From Streptomyces ochraceiscleroticus (GTDB taxonomy: Bacteria; Actinomycetota; Actinomycetes; Streptomycetales; Streptomycetaceae): a stretch of 64,000 nucleotides of DNA. The DNA lies in NCBI RefSeq assembly GCF_000720485.1, contig NZ_JOAX01000004.1, positions 124,001 to 188,000 on the forward strand, written 5' to 3'. The notes beneath the pieces were generated by a model. It worked only from the letters and a program-made list of their open reading frames with translations. It had not been told where the DNA came from and ran no database searches. Within the stretch, counting starts at the first letter, position 1. Every line of letters starts with the position of its first letter. Positions 1 to 9,600 of the stretch are shown here, piece by piece. Position numbers and translations under genes: made by a program.

Positions 1-687
1 ACGCTCAACTACTCACCGGCGCTGAACCACGCGCTGATCGCCGAGATGGTCCGCCGCGCCACCGGCGCCGAGTCGGTGCGCGACTTGATGAAGCAGGAGA
101 TCTTCGAGCCCCTCGGCATGGGCAGCACGGCTCTCGGCGCCCCCCGGAAGTGGGCCGAGCGCTACGTACCCGTCCGAGCGAGTTTTCCGGACGGCGGCTG
201 GCTGTCCAGCGCGGATGTCGAGGTGATGGAGGAGATCATCACCGAGGAAGCCGAGATGCCCTGGGTCGGTGCCGTGTCCACGGCCCGGGACATCCACTCC
301 TTCGCCGAGATGCTGCGCCGCCGCGGCGAGTACGACGGCAAGCGCGTCCTCTCCCCCGCGATCCTGGATCTGGCCACCACCAACCAGACCGGCGATCTGC
401 CCAACGACCTCTACCGGGCACTGGCCGAGGCGCGCGGCTGGGACGTGCCGCCGGGCAACTTCGGTCTCGGTTTCGCCCTGTCCGGAACCGGCACGCACGC
501 GTCCTTCTTCGGCTCGACCACCAGCCCGCGTACGCACGGCAACTACGGCGCCGGCTCCACGCTGTTCTGGGTGGACCCCGAACGGGACCTGACCTTCGTC
601 TGCCTGACTGCGGGCGTCATGGAGGAGAGCGAAAACGTCCTCCGCTTCCAGCGACTGTCGACGTTGGCCGCGGCCGCCGCGCTCTGA
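1..687 (+). CDS. Serine hydrolase of the beta-lactamase / penicillin-binding-protein-like family (C-terminal part, cut by left edge)
   Basis: The reading frame is already open at base 1, so the N-terminus with the expected SxxK nucleophile motif lies outside the window. The visible part starts with TLNYSPALNHALIAEM, whose Tyr-Ser fits the YxN/YSN-type active-site loop of class C beta-lactamase-like esterases and carboxypeptidases. It continues with IFEPLGMGSTALG, the usual turn after the helix in this family, and ends with a strand (STLFWVDPERDLTFVCLT) typical of the C-terminal beta-sheet. Family members hydrolyse esters, lactones or peptides by a serine acyl-enzyme; the substrate cannot be told here. 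It lies 134 bp upstream of the P450 gene on the same strand, with a hairpin between them, so it may be a separate unit. Confidence 0.8.
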   Translation, partial: TLNYSPALNHALIAEMVRRATGAESVRDLMKQEIFEPLGMGSTALGAPRKWAERYVPVRASFPDGGWLSSADVEVMEEIITEEAEMPWVGAVSTARDIHSFAEMLRRRGEYDGKRVLSPAILDLATTNQTGDLPNDLYRALAEARGWDVPPGNFGLGFALSGTGTHASFFGSTTSPRTHGNYGAGSTLFWVDPERDLTFVCLTAGVMEESENVLRFQRLSTLAAAAAL

Positions 688-697
688 CCCGGCCGTT

Positions 698-730
698 CCC
701 TGCCGACCTCTCCCCCGGCGGGTCGGCGGG
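698..730 (+). terminator. Possible hairpin terminator after the serine hydrolase gene
   Basis: GCCGACC (702-708) pairs perfectly with GGTCGGC (721-727), and flanking C and G runs extend the stem with one bulge. It lies 15-40 bp after the stop codon. No U-tract follows, as is usual in high-GC actinomycetes. Confidence 0.4.
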
Positions 731-821
731 AAGTGCGCCCTTTCTCTGCCGGGGAGTTCGGCGCCCATGCCGTTGATCCCCTTGTTCCCCTCCTCCCCCT
801 CATCCTCGGAGTGATCAACAG

Positions 822-2111
822 ATGACTCAGCTCGCCGGCCGACCGGCCCCACCGTCGGAGTTCGACCTCTTCAGCGACGCGTATCTGCGCGACCCGGCCT
901 CGGCCTTCGTCCGTGCCCGTAAAGAAGCACCGGTCTTCTGGAATGAAGCGCTCGGCACATGGGTGGTCACCCGCCGCGCCGACATCGACGCCGTCCTCAT
1001 GGACTGGGAGACCTGGTCCTGCGAGGCCAACGGCGGACGGCTTCCCGTGCCCGACGAGTACGCCGATGTCGTACCGCCTGAGCTGATGGCCGAAATCATG
1101 ATCGGTATGGATCCGCCGAAGCACACGGCGGCCCGCAAGGTCGCCCAGCGCGGATTCCTCAAGCCGGTCATCGAAGCCCTCGCGCCGGAGATCGAGGCCC
1201 GCGCGCACCGGATCCTCGACGGCTTCGCTCATCTCGGCGCCGCCGAGCTGATGGAGACGTACTGCCTGGAGCTGACGACCCAGACGCTGATGGCTCTGCT
1301 CGGCCTGTCCGCCGAGGACGAGCCGATGATGCGCCAGCTGCGCGACGATCACTTCCGGGTGCTGGCGAGCGGCCGCGAGCCGATGCCGGAGCCCGAGCGC
1401 AGCGAGGTCTGGGCCCGCTACGTCGCTGCCCAGCTGCGCCTGCGGCAGCTCGCGCAGGAACGCCGGGACGGTGACGGCGGCGACATCATCAGCCTGATGG
1501 CCATGGCAAAGAACCGGGAAGGCAACGATGCGCTGTCCGTGGAGCGCATCGCCATGCACCTCACGGAGTTCGCCGCGGCCGGCACCGATACCACCGCGCA
1601 GGCCATGGCCAACGCGATCCTCTTCCTGTCGGACGCCCCCGAGCAACGTGCCGAAGCGCAGGCCGATCCGACCCTCTGGGCCCGGGTGTTCGAGGAGACC
1701 GTACGGCGTCGCCCCTCCGCGCCATTCGCCTCGCGCGTGGCCACCCACGACGCGGAGATCGCCGGAGTGACCATCCCCGAAGGCGACATCGTGTGGCTGG
1801 CGCTGGCCAGTGCCAACACCGACTCGGCCGCGGTCGTCGACCCCATGCGCTTCGACATCCACCGCGACGGGCTCGACGACCACGACCACTACGCCTTCAC
1901 CAAGGGCCGCCACACCTGCCTGGGTGCGCCCCTCGGCCGTACCCAAGGCGCCATCGGACTGCGCGTGGCCTACGAGCGGCTGCCCGGTCTGCGAGCCGTG
2001 CCCGACCAGAAGCAGGACTTCCTTCCCCTAGCCATGCTGCCCATCCGCCGCAGCCTCCAGGTCACTTGGACCCCGAGCGACGCCAAGGCCCCCGAGAGCA
2101 AGGAGCACTGA
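822..2111 (+). CDS. Cytochrome P450 monooxygenase
   Basis: A soluble bacterial class I P450 of 429 aa, a normal length. Visible motifs are the I-helix oxygen-activation motif AGTDTT (residues 253-258), the K-helix ExxR as E292-TV-R295, and the heme loop FTKGRHTCLG (359-368) with the thiolate ligand Cys366. It inserts one oxygen atom into an unknown substrate and needs an electron donor. No P450-type ferredoxin gene is adjacent, but a complete FMN/2Fe-2S reductase is encoded three genes downstream and could serve both this enzyme and the Rieske oxygenase. One base separates its stop from the next ATG, so the two genes are almost certainly co-transcribed. The CYP family cannot be assigned by eye. 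Confidence 0.93.
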   Translation: MTQLAGRPAPPSEFDLFSDAYLRDPASAFVRARKEAPVFWNEALGTWVVTRRADIDAVLMDWETWSCEANGGRLPVPDEYADVVPPELMAEIMIGMDPPKHTAARKVAQRGFLKPVIEALAPEIEARAHRILDGFAHLGAAELMETYCLELTTQTLMALLGLSAEDEPMMRQLRDDHFRVLASGREPMPEPERSEVWARYVAAQLRLRQLAQERRDGDGGDIISLMAMAKNREGNDALSVERIAMHLTEFAAAGTDTTAQAMANAILFLSDAPEQRAEAQADPTLWARVFEETVRRRPSAPFASRVATHDAEIAGVTIPEGDIVWLALASANTDSAAVVDPMRFDIHRDGLDDHDHYAFTKGRHTCLGAPLGRTQGAIGLRVAYERLPGLRAVPDQKQDFLPLAMLPIRRSLQVTWTPSDAKAPESKEH

Positions 2112-2112
2112 G

Positions 2113-3177
2113 ATGACCGCCTTCGTCCGCAACCAGTGGTACGTCGCCGCCTACGGCCGTGAAGTGGGCCGCGAGCTGCTTGGCCGCACCATCCTGGGCG
2201 AGCCGATCCTGCTGTACCGCACCGAGGACGGCCGTGCCGTGGCCATGTCCGACCGCTGCGTGCACCGGCGCTTCCCGCTCTCGCAGGCGCCGAGCCGTCT
2301 GGACGGCGACCGGGTGGTCTGCGGCTACCACGGCTTCACCTACGGCACCGACGGCGGGTGCGTGTACGTTCCCGGGCAGCAGCGCATCCCCCGTACGGCC
2401 CGGCTGAACACCTACCCGGTGATCGAGCAGGACTCCTTTGTCTGGGTGTGGATCGGCGACCGTGAGCCGGGCGACACGGTGCCACCGCGCGCGCCGTGGA
2501 TGGACTCGCCCGACTACACCGTCGTCTCCGGCATGGAGCCCATCGACGGCGACTACGGGCTGCTGGTCGACAACCTCATGGACCTCTCCCACGAGACGTA
2601 CCTGCACGGCGGCTACATCGGCACCCCCGAGGTCGCGGAGACCCCCATCACCACCGAGGTCGACGACGCCGCCGGCGTTGTGTACGTCAGCCGGCACATG
2701 CACGACGCGGAATGCCCGCCCTTCTATGCCAAGTCCACTGGCATCGAGGGGCGCATTACCCGCTGGCAGGACATCGAGTACCACGCGCCGGGCCTCTACC
2801 TGCTGCACTCCCGCATCGCGCCGGTGGGTGCACCCGCCCCCAACGCCGACGGCAGCGACCCGCACGCCTTCCACACCGAGGTCGTCTACGGCATCACACC
2901 GTCGACGGAGACGACCACCTACGACTTCTGGGCGGTGGCCCGCGACTTCGCCCTCGGAGACCAGGAGGTCACCGACTTCTTGCGAGAGAACAACCACACC
3001 GTGGTCATGCAGGACGTCGTCGCCCTCAATGTGCTCCAGCAGTCCCTGAGCACCGAGAAGGCCGGCTACCAGGAGCTGAGCATCAACATCGACACCGGTG
3101 GCCTGGCCGCCCGCCGCATCCTCGCCCGCCTGGCGCAGGCCAACACCGAGCAGCGCTCCGTGGCAACGGCCCGATGA
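2113..3177 (+). CDS. Rieske non-heme iron oxygenase, vanillate O-demethylase oxygenase (VanA)-like
   Basis: A 354-aa protein with an N-terminal Rieske [2Fe-2S] domain, ligands C49-x-H51 and C70-x2-H73 (CVH and CGYH), followed by a catalytic domain with the mononuclear iron motif DLSHETYLH (157-165). Length and layout match the single-component oxygenases of the VanA/phthalate 4,5-dioxygenase group, which demethylate methoxy-aromatics or hydroxylate ring compounds. It works with a phthalate-family reductase such as the one encoded at 3431. It begins one base after the P450 stop and overlaps the next small gene by ATGA. The substrate is unknown. The P450 partner suggests a two-step oxidation of one aromatic or terpenoid compound, which is inference. 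Confidence 0.9.
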   Translation: MTAFVRNQWYVAAYGREVGRELLGRTILGEPILLYRTEDGRAVAMSDRCVHRRFPLSQAPSRLDGDRVVCGYHGFTYGTDGGCVYVPGQQRIPRTARLNTYPVIEQDSFVWVWIGDREPGDTVPPRAPWMDSPDYTVVSGMEPIDGDYGLLVDNLMDLSHETYLHGGYIGTPEVAETPITTEVDDAAGVVYVSRHMHDAECPPFYAKSTGIEGRITRWQDIEYHAPGLYLLHSRIAPVGAPAPNADGSDPHAFHTEVVYGITPSTETTTYDFWAVARDFALGDQEVTDFLRENNHTVVMQDVVALNVLQQSLSTEKAGYQELSINIDTGGLAARRILARLAQANTEQRSVATAR

Positions 3178-3401
3178 ACCCGCTGCACCCCACCGTTCTC
3201 ACCGGCGACAACGTCTTCCGCATCCACTGGATCCTCGGAACCGACAGGCTGTTGGCCGTCTGCCACTGCGGGGCTGAACGCGAATTCGAAGATCCGGTAC
3301 TGCTGTGGGACTGGCTCCTGGGCCATCCCAACGACCACCGGGCCGGTCCTGAGTCCGAACCTGCCGTCGCCCCCCAGCCCCTCCACGAGGTCTTCGCCTG
3401 A
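3174..3401 (+). CDS. Small protein of unknown function between Rieske oxygenase and reductase genes
   Basis: A 75-aa reading frame whose ATG overlaps the Rieske gene stop (ATGA), a strong sign of translational coupling. It ends 29 bp before the reductase start. The middle carries a Cys-His-Cys cluster (VCHCGAE) followed by an acidic and aromatic stretch (EFEDPVLLWDWLLGHP); the C-terminus is Pro/Glu rich and probably disordered. I do not recognise the family. There is no signal peptide and no complete metal site, with only two cysteines and several histidines. Its place between an oxygenase and its reductase suggests an accessory or electron-transfer assembly role, which is inference only. Confidence 0.7.
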   Translation: MNPLHPTVLTGDNVFRIHWILGTDRLLAVCHCGAEREFEDPVLLWDWLLGHPNDHRAGPESEPAVAPQPLHEVFA

Positions 3402-3430
3402 AGGCCGCCCGGCTCAGCAAGGAAAGCACC

Positions 3431-4402
3431 ATGACCACCACGACGCCTGCGCGCACCGAGGTCGAACTCGACCTGCGCCTGGAGCGCAAGGAGACCCTCG
3501 CCGACGGGGTCGTCCGTCTCATCCTGAAACACCCTGCGGGCGAGCCGCTTCCCGCTTGGGAGCCCGGCGCCCACATCGACCTGCTCCTCGGCCCGGACCT
3601 CGTCCGCCAGTACTCCCTGTGCGGCGACCCCGCCGACCGCTCCGTCCTCCAGGTGGCCGTCCTTCGCGAGGTGGCGGGCCGCGGCGGCTCCCGCCACGTG
3701 CACGACGCACTCGTCGAGGGAGACACCGTCCGGGTACGCGGTCCCCGCAACCACTTCGCCCTGGTCGACGCCCCGCGGTACCTGTTCATCGCGGGTGGCA
3801 TCGGCATTACCCCCATACTCCCGATGATCAGCGAAGCCGAACAGCGCGGTGCGCACTGGCGGCTCATCTACGGCGGACGCACCCGCACGACCATGGCCTT
3901 CGCCGGGCAACTGGCCCAGACCTACCCAGACCGAGTGGAACTCCGTCCCCAGGACGAGACCGGCCACCTCGACCTCCAGACGCTGCTCGGGACGCCGCAG
4001 CAGGACACGGCGATGTACTGCTGCGGCCCCGAGCCGCTGCTCAACGCGGTCGAGGAAGCGTGCGCCGGCTGGCCCGAAGGCGCCCTGCACATCGAGCGGT
4101 TCGTGCCGAAGGCACGCGAAGACGACGGCCCCGCCACTGCCTTCGAAGTCGAACTCGCGCAGTCCGGCCTGACCCTGACGGTGCCGACGGACCGCTCCAT
4201 CCTGGAGGTGGTCGAGGAGGCCGGGGTCGACGTCCTGTCCTCCTGCCAGGAGGGCACCTGCGGCAGCTGCGAGACCGCCGTGCTGGCAGGCGAGCCCGAC
4301 CACCGCGACTCGCTGCTCAGCGAGAGGGAGCGAGCTGCCGGAGAAGTGATGTTCGTGTGCGTCTCCCGGTCCCGCTCTCCCCGCCTGGTCCTCGACCTGT
4401 GA
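3431..4402 (+). CDS. Phthalate-family oxidoreductase (VanB-like), FMN/NAD(P)H and plant-type ferredoxin
   Basis: A 323-aa electron-transfer protein in the order flavin domain, NAD domain, ferredoxin domain. The flavin-binding RQYSLCGD motif is near residue 59, the NAD(P)-binding GGIGITP near residue 120, and the C-terminal plant-type [2Fe-2S] site is C272-x4-C277-x2-C280 with a distal Cys in FVCVSRS. This is the classic single-chain reductase of VanA-type Rieske oxygenases, passing electrons from NAD(P)H. It is the last gene of the P450-Rieske-small protein-reductase operon and has AAGGAA-like bases upstream of its ATG. It could also reduce the P450. Confidence 0.92.
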   Translation: MTTTTPARTEVELDLRLERKETLADGVVRLILKHPAGEPLPAWEPGAHIDLLLGPDLVRQYSLCGDPADRSVLQVAVLREVAGRGGSRHVHDALVEGDTVRVRGPRNHFALVDAPRYLFIAGGIGITPILPMISEAEQRGAHWRLIYGGRTRTTMAFAGQLAQTYPDRVELRPQDETGHLDLQTLLGTPQQDTAMYCCGPEPLLNAVEEACAGWPEGALHIERFVPKAREDDGPATAFEVELAQSGLTLTVPTDRSILEVVEEAGVDVLSSCQEGTCGSCETAVLAGEPDHRDSLLSERERAAGEVMFVCVSRSRSPRLVLDL

Positions 4403-4405
4403 TTC

Positions 4406-4465
4406 ACCGTCACCGCGCGGCCCGGCCCCCAGCAGGGCCAAAGACTGGTGCCGCGCGGTGACGGT
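4406..4465. terminator. Strong bidirectional hairpin between convergent operons
   Basis: ACCGTCACCGCGCGGC (4406-4421) is perfectly complementary to 4450-4465, a 16-bp GC-rich stem. The loop has its own GGCCC/GGGCC pairing. It lies between the reductase stop (4402) and the stop of the opposing dehydrogenase gene (4505), as expected of a bidirectional terminator. Confidence 0.8.
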
Positions 4466-4504
4466 CCCGGGTGGTCCCACCGGTGACCACCGCGACTCCG
4501 GACG

Positions 4505-5545
4505 TCACAACGCCTCCAGAACCGCGTTGCTGAACTCGGCGGTCAAGGCGGCTCCGCCCTGGTCACGGGTGAGTGCTCGCCCGATGCGGTAGACCTGCCC
4601 GACCGCCGCATCGATCCTGGCGGCGGCGGCAGGTTGTCCGAGGTAATCGAGCATCATGGCGGCCGACAGCATCTGGGCCGTCGGGTTGATCACGCCCTGT
4701 CCGACGATGTCGGGTGCCGTGCCGTGTGCGGGCTCGAAATAGGCGTAGTCGTCGCCATAGCAACCGCTGGGCGCCATCCCGAGGCCGCCGACCAGCGCGG
4801 CCGCGGCGTCGGACAAGATGTCGCCGTACATGTTCGGCAGGAGCACCACGTCCAGCTCTGCGGGACTCGCGACGAGCCGCCGGGCCAGGTCATCGGCCAG
4901 GTAACTGGTCACCCTGACGTCGGGATAGCCCGCGGCCACCTCGAGGGCCACCTCGCGGAAGAGACCGTCCGTACGTGGAAGGACGTTGTGCTTGGTCCCG
5001 ATGGCGACGTGGCCGGTGCGCCCGGACTCCACCGCCCGCTGTCGGGCCAGGTCGAAGGCGATCCGGGCCACCGCCGCCGTCCAGCGGCGGGTCACCACCT
5101 GCACCGCGAAGGCCCCGGGGCCGCCGGCGGCGATCGGGCGGCCTGTCCGATCCGTGAGGCCCCATCCCTCGGTGTCGGCGAGGTCGCCTTCCACGCCTGC
5201 GTAAAGTCCTTCGAGGTTCTCCCGCACGATCACCAGATCGAGCCGGGCGCCGTCACGCAACGGGCGGAGGGTGTTTGGCAGCGTGCGCACCGGGCGTACG
5301 TTTGCGTAGGTGCGCCTTCCCCACCGCAGGTACTGCAGGGCGGGTATCGAGCGCCCGCTCGCCGCACCGAACAGGGTCGCGTCTGCGGCATCGACGGCGG
5401 CCCGCACCGCGGTGAGGTCGTCAACGGCGTCCGGGGGGACACGAATCCAATCGACATCGGCTCCCGCCGCCTCGACGAGTCGAACCGTCGGCTCGACGAC
5501 CTCCGGGCTGGCATCGTCCCCGGAGAAGACTGCGACCTTACTCAT
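4505..5545 (-). CDS. Isocitrate/isopropylmalate/tartrate dehydrogenase family enzyme
   Basis: A 346-aa member of the beta-decarboxylating dehydrogenase family, which oxidises a 2-hydroxy acid with a 3-carboxylate and decarboxylates it to a 2-oxo acid, using NAD(P) and Mg/Mn. Diagnostic stretches are VIVRENLEGLYAGVEGD (substrate arginine and loop), the catalytic lysine in GTKHNVL, and MYGDILSDAAAALVGG and FEPAHGTAPDI (metal Asp and NAD-binding loop). The length suits isopropylmalate, homoisocitrate or tartrate dehydrogenases more than bacterial isocitrate dehydrogenase. It is the last gene of the long minus-strand operon and overlaps the lipoprotein gene by 8 bp, so a biosynthetic LeuB role is less likely than a catabolic one. 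The substrate is not determinable. Confidence 0.85.
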   Translation of the reverse strand: MSKVAVFSGDDASPEVVEPTVRLVEAAGADVDWIRVPPDAVDDLTAVRAAVDAADATLFGAASGRSIPALQYLRWGRRTYANVRPVRTLPNTLRPLRDGARLDLVIVRENLEGLYAGVEGDLADTEGWGLTDRTGRPIAAGGPGAFAVQVVTRRWTAAVARIAFDLARQRAVESGRTGHVAIGTKHNVLPRTDGLFREVALEVAAGYPDVRVTSYLADDLARRLVASPAELDVVLLPNMYGDILSDAAAALVGGLGMAPSGCYGDDYAYFEPAHGTAPDIVGQGVINPTAQMLSAAMMLDYLGQPAAAARIDAAVGQVYRIGRALTRDQGGAALTAEFSNAVLEAL

Positions 5546-6662
5546 GGTGTTCTCCTCGGTCCCGGACTCGGGCGATACGGTCGGCCCCGAGTGTCCCGAC
5601 CCAGATCTCGTTCCCTACGGGCGCGGCGACAGTAGCCAGCCCGAAGGTCGGGTCCTTGCTGCGGAACACCGTGCTCACCTCGGAGTTGGCCGGATCGATC
5701 CGCATGATGTTGTAGCCGGCCGGGCAGTCCGTCCCCTCTCCCGCATTGCAGGTGACGATGTCCTGGTACGTCAGGTCCTGACCGGTCGTCAGGATGGTTC
5801 CATCGGTGCCCCACCGAAGGTTGTCGGGCAGGAAGTCAAGCTTGGCGATGGTCCTCAGCGGACCTCCGGCCAGGGGCAACCGGACCACACGGCGCCCAGG
5901 CCAGGCCGCGACGATCACCGCATTCCCGTCGGGTGTCACAAGGAGGCCGTTCGGTCCTCCCATCGCGCTGCCCGGCACGGTCCGCCAACCGTTCCCGGTC
6001 CGCCAGACCCGGACGTCGCCGGTGTCCTCCCTGTCGAACATCGCCTTGAAGCTGTCCTTGCGCGCAGGGTCGAAGAAGTTGGTCACGGCGAAACCCGAAC
6101 CGTCGGGCAGTGAGGCGACCCCGTTCCCCGAGGTGTGAGAGGGCATCAGCACACAACCGACCCAGGTGGCGACAGGGCGCGCCTTCGAGAGGTCGAGGTC
6201 GAACGCCTCGATCGCCTCGCGTCCGCCGTGGTTGACCACGAGCAGCTCGGCGCGGTCCGAAGCGGTGGTACGTACGTCGATGCCGTGGGGTGCCACCGTG
6301 GCCGCGTCCGGTGGCCCCGGGCAGTCCGGGTAGCGCTTCCGGTCCGGTCGGGGCGCCGGGGCATGGGCCGGCCAGACCTCCGTCACCTGCCTGTTCGTGG
6401 AGTCGACGGCCTCAAGCTTGCCGGGCTCCTTGCCGTGCTTCTGGGAGCTCACCACGACCCACGGCGTGCCGGGCACCGCGAACAGGTCCTCCGGACGCTG
6501 TACTCCGTTGATGAAGCTCTGCCTGGCGGGAGCCTGAGACGTCTTGCCCGCCGCCGGGGAACCCGGACCACCGTCTCCTGCCGTGCAGCCCGCCAGGATC
6601 AGGGTGAGGAGGGTGGCCCCTACAGCGCCGGCGGTGCGCAGCCTCGTTCTCGGACGGGTCAC
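5538..6662 (-). CDS. Secreted lipoprotein with a probable beta-propeller (SMP-30/NHL-like) fold
   Basis: The GTG at 6662 overlaps the upstream oxidoreductase stop (GTGA), giving 374 aa. The N-terminus is a lipoprotein signal: positive VTRPRTRLR, a hydrophobic stretch, then the lipobox LAGC near residue 25, followed by a Gly/Ser/Pro linker. The rest has repeated blade-like segments such as GPNGLLVTPDGNAVIV, LRWGTDGTILTTG and VGNEIWVGTLGADRIARV, typical of SMP-30/gluconolactonase-like six-bladed propellers. It is therefore exported and membrane-anchored, unlike its cytosolic operon neighbours. Possible jobs are a lactonase acting before import or a substrate-binding sensor. No catalytic residue set can be confirmed by eye. 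Confidence 0.72.
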   Translation of the reverse strand: MTRPRTRLRTAGAVGATLLTLILAGCTAGDGGPGSPAAGKTSQAPARQSFINGVQRPEDLFAVPGTPWVVVSSQKHGKEPGKLEAVDSTNRQVTEVWPAHAPAPRPDRKRYPDCPGPPDAATVAPHGIDVRTTASDRAELLVVNHGGREAIEAFDLDLSKARPVATWVGCVLMPSHTSGNGVASLPDGSGFAVTNFFDPARKDSFKAMFDREDTGDVRVWRTGNGWRTVPGSAMGGPNGLLVTPDGNAVIVAAWPGRRVVRLPLAGGPLRTIAKLDFLPDNLRWGTDGTILTTGQDLTYQDIVTCNAGEGTDCPAGYNIMRIDPANSEVSTVFRSKDPTFGLATVAAPVGNEIWVGTLGADRIARVRDRGEHHE

Positions 6663-9600
6663 AGTGCCTGCTCCTTCCCGGAGAAGCCCGACCCGCTCGG
6701 CGCGGCGGGCAGGAGATCGGTCAACCCGAGGTTGGCCAGGCATCGGCCGAGCTCCGCTCGGTAGGTCTCGATGTTCGCGAGCTTCACCTCGTCGTAGCCG
6801 CGGACCAGTGCGGGAAGGCCGGCGACCTCGACGCACAGGTCCGCGTTCGTCGGCGACAACACCGTGCCCAGGGATTCGATGACCGTTCTGTACTCGGCCA
6901 GCAACTGCCGCTCCAGGCGTCGGATCCGGTCGCGGCCGAACGGGTCCAGCCTGGTGCCGCGCAGCACGCGCGCGGCGTAGAGCGCACGGAACACATGCCT
7001 GAACCACGGTCCCAACCGAATCTTGCGTGACATGCCAAGTGCCTTGAGGACCGGGGGGTGGAGGTTCCAGTGGAAGGTCTTCACCTCCCCGCCGGCGCTG
7101 TCGAGGACCCGCTGCAGCTCCTCCAGGTGCAGCCGTGCAACCTCGTACTCGTCCTTGTAGGCAGTCAGCTTGTGCAAGTTCTCGGCGACCGCCGTGGCGA
7201 GCCGCGTACTGCCAGGCACCCGCTCAGCCTCGATCGCGGCCACCTGTGCGACGACTCTCACGTAATCCTCGGCCAGCGCACGGTTCTGGAAGCGCACCAG
7301 GTCCTCGGCCCGGCTGCGCACCAGGTCCGCAACCCCGGCAGGCATGTCCAGTCCGGCGAGCGAGTCCGCCTCCGGCCGGCCTGACGACGGCCATGATCGA
7401 GCGGGGACGCGGGCGTCGAGCGCCGCCCGCAGCCGGTGCGGATGCGCCACCGCGGCGCGGCCCCAGCCGAATGCCGCGTGATTGGCTGCGACGGCGGTCC
7501 CGTTCATCGTGAAGACTTCCAGAATGGCTTCGGAAGACATGGGGAGGAGGCCGCGCTGGTAGGCAGCACCGAGCACGACCACGTTCGCCAGGACGTGGTT
7601 ACCGACGAGGTGCTCGGCCACGGTGTTCGCCGCGATCGTCACCGTCCGTTCGGCACCGAAGAACTGCTCGGCCTCACGGCTCGCCTCATCGAGACGGGCC
7701 AGAGCGCCTTCCGTGTGGCCGACCATCTCGCCCGTGGGTGCCACATCGGTATTGAGCACCACGGAGGTCAAACCGGGCAGAACGGTCTCCACGGCGGGAC
7801 CGCTCATGGCCACAAGGCTGTCGAGGGCGAGCAGGACGTCGCAGCCGCTCTCGCTCACCCGGTTTCCGGAGGGTGTCTGGTGTGCGACGAGAAGGTCGGA
7901 CACCACAGGGCCGCCCTTCTGCGCGGTGCCGGTCTGGTCCAGGGCCGAGCACCTGTATCCGTCGAGCAGACCGGCCGTCGCCAGCACCTGGTTCACCGTG
8001 ACAACGCCCGTGCCACCGACCCCCGCCATCCGGATCCTGACGAGACCGCCGTCCGGGACGGAAACCCGTTCGGGCTCGTCGCACAGTGGGGGGTCGAGCC
8101 GGTCCGGCCGCCGGCTGGCACGTTTGCCAGCGTTGGCACTGCGCGTAATCGTCACGAACGACGGGCAGTTGCCGTCCAGGCACGAGTAGTCGACGTTGCA
8201 CGACGACTGATGTACCTGGGTCTTCTGCCCGAACTCGGTGTCGACGGGGTGCAGCGACAGACAGTTCGACGCTCGCGAGCAGTCGCCGCAGCCCTCGCAG
8301 ACTCGCTCGTTGATCACGACGAGCTGCTTCGTCTTGGACTCCGAAGAGCGTTTACGAAAGCGCCGCTTCTGCAATGCGCACTCCTGGTCGTGCACCAGGG
8401 CGGTGACTCCGGAGACGTTGGCGAGGACGCGCTGCGCCTCTTCGAGCCGGTCCCGGCGCCACACAGTGGCGTTGGCGGCCAGCCGGACACCCTTGTAGCG
8501 GGCCGGCTCCTCAGTCGTGACGATGGTCCGCACCACGCCCTCGAGCTGGAGCAGCTTGGTCAGGTCGGGCACCGACATGGCGCCCTGTGGTGACTGTCCT
8601 CCCGTCATGGCGATCGCGGTGTTGTAGAGGATCTTGTAGGTCATCGTCACACCGGCCGCCACCACCTGACGCAGTGCGAGCTGGCCGGAGTGGAAGAAGG
8701 TCCCGTCGCCGATGTTCTGCACGAAGGCCGTGGGAGCGAGGAACGGGGCCATCCCCGCCCATTGGGCACCCTCGCCACCCATCTGTGTCATCCCGGTGAA
8801 CTCGCCGAACCGCTCGTCCATCCCGACGACCATCAGGTGGCACCCGATTCCGCCGCCGACCGCGGTGCCCGCAGGCACTTGTGCGGATCGGTTGTGCGGG
8901 CATCCGGAGCAGAAGTAGGGCTGGCGAGATGGCAACGGCGACAGTCCCAATGGACGGCCCACCTGGGATGCACCGTTTCGGTGGGCCGTCGGCAGACGTC
9001 CGGCCGCTCGAGAGACGACGATGTCCGCCAGGCGACCGGGACCCAGCGTCCCGTACTCCGGGACGACCGGTTTACCGGACCCATCGGTCTTGCCGACAAG
9101 GGCCGGTGCGTCCGGTAGCCCGACCAGGGCGCGTGCCACCTCGAGCTCGATGAACGGGCGCTTCTCCTCGACGACCAGGACTTCGTCGAGGCCCGCGGCG
9201 AACTCGCGGATCGCGTCCCGAGACAGCGGCCACGGCATGCGGAGCTCGTAGAGGCGGATGCCCGCGCGCTGCAGTTCTTCGTCGTCGATGCCTGCTTCCC
9301 GCAGGCCGTGCCGCAAGTCCGCGTAGGTTTTGCCGGCGGCAACGATCCCCAGCCTGTCGGCCGGTCCCCACAGGGTGACGCGATTGAGCCCGTTGACCTC
9401 ACCGTATCGACGGGCGACGTCGAGCTGCACGGTGGTCGTCCGCTCTTCGGCCGCCGTGGTGACGGGCGGCAGGACGCGCGCGTCGACCTTGTGCGTGAAG
9501 GACGGCCCGGCGTCTGAGACCGGGGCGGCCGCCGGCTCGACCACGACGCTCGCCGATCCGTCCGCGACGTCGGTGACGATCTTCATCCCGACCCACAGGC

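Noticed and set aside
4505..5545. Housekeeping leuB (3-isopropylmalate dehydrogenase)
   Set aside because: The family match is real, but it is the last gene of a catabolic operon with no leuA/leuC/leuD neighbours, so a leucine biosynthetic role is not supported.
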